64,000 nt of DNA from Eopsaltria australis (taxonomy: Eukaryota > Chordata > Aves > Passeriformes > Petroicidae): contig JAVTVJ010000790.1 of NCBI GenBank assembly GCA_034509425.1, forward strand, positions 62,001-126,000, in the 5' to 3' direction. Below the pieces are notes generated by a model. The model searched no databases. It saw only the letters and a program-made list of their open reading frames with translations, and was not told where the DNA came from. Positions within the stretch are counted from its first letter, which is position 1. Every line of letters starts with the position of its first letter. A program made the translations under genes and the position numbers. Shown one piece after another: positions 62,875 to 64,000 of the stretch.

Positions 62875-62963
62875 GCTGGATGTGGGAGTCAGGACATCCA
62901 GCTCAGAGCTTCACTGTCCTGGGAGCAGCAGGGAAGCAGAGGAGTGAAACGATGTGGAGAAAC

Positions 62964-62995
62964 ATGGAAACTTCCCAGTCACACAGCTCCGAAAG
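62964..62995 (+). CDS. HMOX1: HMOX1 exon 1 (coding part)
   Basis: 32 nt, ten codons plus two bases; donor GTGAGAGC. Confidence 0.92.
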
Positions 62996-64000
62996 GTGAG
63001 AGCGGGACGGGAGTGAGAGGGAAGCGTTTTGCCAGAGAAGTGTTGTGTTTCTCCCCTTGCTTTTAGGCATGCTGTTCCTGTTCCTGCTCTGCAGGGAAAG
63101 TCATGCTGCTGCTTCCACCTCTGGATGGAGTCTGTCAGTCTTCCTTGCTCAATACAGTGTTTGGAAAGCTGGTGCTCTCTGGTTCCCATCCACAGCTCTT
63201 GGGAATGCTCTGCTCCTTTTTCTGCCATCCCAGGCTCCCCCTTTTGTCCTAGAGAGCTAAGATATGTTTTGTCAGAGGAGACAGCACTAATACCTGTTTT
63301 ACTGTTCTTCCCCAGGATGTCCACAGACCTGTCAGAGCTGTTGAAGGAAGCTACCAAGGAGGTGCATGAGCAGGCAGAGAACACACCGTTCATGAGGAAT
63401 TTCCAAATGGGGCAAGTGTCACTCCAGGAGTTTAAGGTACTTCACAGCAGCATCACCTGGGGATGGGATTTCCTCACCAGTTGATCAGATGGGCTGTGAG
63501 GGGACTGAAGGGGGGAGGATTGGGCCAGTACAGGTAAGGAGGATGGGGACATGATGCTGGCATCAGCATCTCCTATGAAAAACGTCAAACTCCTGCACCC
63601 TGGGGTCTTACTGGCTCCTGTTGCAGAAGGTGGGGAAGGACTGTGCATATCAGGATGGGCAGCCAAGCTGGAACAGGAGAAAAAGGACAAAGACATTGAT
63701 GGGACTAATGCTATTGCTTTTCTCTTTCTTCATAAATGCCTGCATGTTAATTATTGCCAGTGATAGTTAATGGAGATGGAACTATGTTCAGATATTTGAG
63801 CAGCTGAAATGCCCAGAAGAGGGGGAATTCTATATTTACAACACTCTAGGCAGCTGCAGCTAGAAATAATGATGGAATGGTGAGAAAGTGAGGATGTGGG
63901 ATCATTGCTGGCACTGAACTTTGCATTGTCACTTGGGTTATACCACAGCTGAGATCATGAACAATAACTCAAAAGCAGACTGAGTTTGAGCAATCTGTGT
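62964..64000 (+). CDS. HMOX1: HMOX1 (heme oxygenase 1), first two coding exons, truncated by window edge
   Basis: Heme oxygenase 1 is an ER-anchored enzyme that degrades heme to biliverdin, CO and iron and is stress-inducible. Coding exons: 62964-62995 (start METSQSHSS, donor GTGAGA) and 63316-63436 (acceptor CTTCCCCAG, donor GTACTT); the phases join in frame. Exon 2 encodes [17 protein letters not shown], in which the His of KEVH is the proximal heme ligand (His25 in human, about residue 28 here), and [14 protein letters not shown] start at 62964 because birds and mammals begin there and its Kozak context is better; an in-frame ATG at 62952 would add four residues. Exon 3 is not in the window; 63437-64000 is intron 2. 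Confidence 0.95.
63316..63436 (+). CDS. HMOX1: HMOX1 exon 2: heme-ligand His
   Basis: 121 nt, acceptor TTCTTCCCCAG, donor GTACTT. Contains the KEVH heme-ligand motif. Confidence 0.95.
63437..64000 (+). other. HMOX1: HMOX1 intron 2 (partial)
   Basis: No further HMOX1 exon and no recognised repeat before the window ends. Confidence 0.8.

Noticed and set aside
1..64000. CRISPR arrays, bacterial operons, rRNA genes
   Set aside because: Nothing of this kind is present; the tandem repeats seen are minisatellites and retroviral coding repeats in vertebrate DNA.

Overview
The window is vertebrate nuclear DNA, almost certainly from a bird. It carries the conserved run HMGXB4 - TOM1 - HMOX1 (syntenic with human 22q12), all on the + strand with vertebrate-type introns and GT/AG splice sites. 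Its interspersed repeats are CR1 LINE 3' ends and avian-type endogenous retroviruses (ERVs). A passerine or other neoavian is likely, but species cannot be read from the sequence. Layout: 1-6602 holds HMGXB4 from within its large coding exon to the stop codon, seven exons. 6603-10260 holds its 3' UTR, a poly(A) site, CR1 pieces and one of two sister solo LTRs (1942-2632 and 9023-9683). 10260-11130 is the CpG-rich TOM1 promoter. 10588-31768 is a complete 15-exon TOM1 gene (1485 nt of coding sequence including the stop, 494 residues). 31769-32366 is host TOM1 3' UTR. 32367-56209 is a nested block of retroviral insertions. 56210-62860 is the HMOX1 upstream region with antioxidant-response elements. 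62964-63436 holds the first two coding exons of HMOX1, which runs off the right edge. || The retroviral block is the most unusual part. A decayed gammaretrovirus-like provirus (LTRs 32367-32827 and 55752-56209) has been entered repeatedly. Two or three solo LTRs sit in its pol (35467-36131, 36864-37536, 37715-38284). A fairly well preserved second provirus, here called ERV-A (39581-47286, + strand, 4-bp target duplication TTAG), sits after its integrase. A third provirus, ERV-B (47588-55257, - strand, 5-bp target duplication ACATG, ERVL-like), sits in its env. ERV-B in turn holds another solo LTR in its integrase (49015-49442, 4-bp duplication CCCT). About twenty in-frame stop codons break ERV-B pol, and every one is where a single or double G-to-A change in TGG would give a stop. 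This is the signature of cytidine-deaminase hypermutation, notable because birds lack APOBEC3. || How the genes relate: HMGXB4 is an HMG-box chromatin protein. TOM1 is a VHS-GAT endosomal sorting adaptor, and its promoter has a CLEAR-like E-box. HMOX1 is the stress-inducible heme oxygenase. A helically spaced array of four TGCTGAGT(C/A)A elements about 5.3 kb upstream of the HMOX1 start is the probable inducible enhancer. The ERV block lies between TOM1 and this enhancer. TOM1 has no canonical poly(A) signal in its own 3' flank before the sense-oriented proviral LTR. Also reported are candidate unannotated exons or genes inside TOM1 introns (antisense at 11875-12251, sense at 27708-28044). All alignments, residue identities and counts were made by eye.
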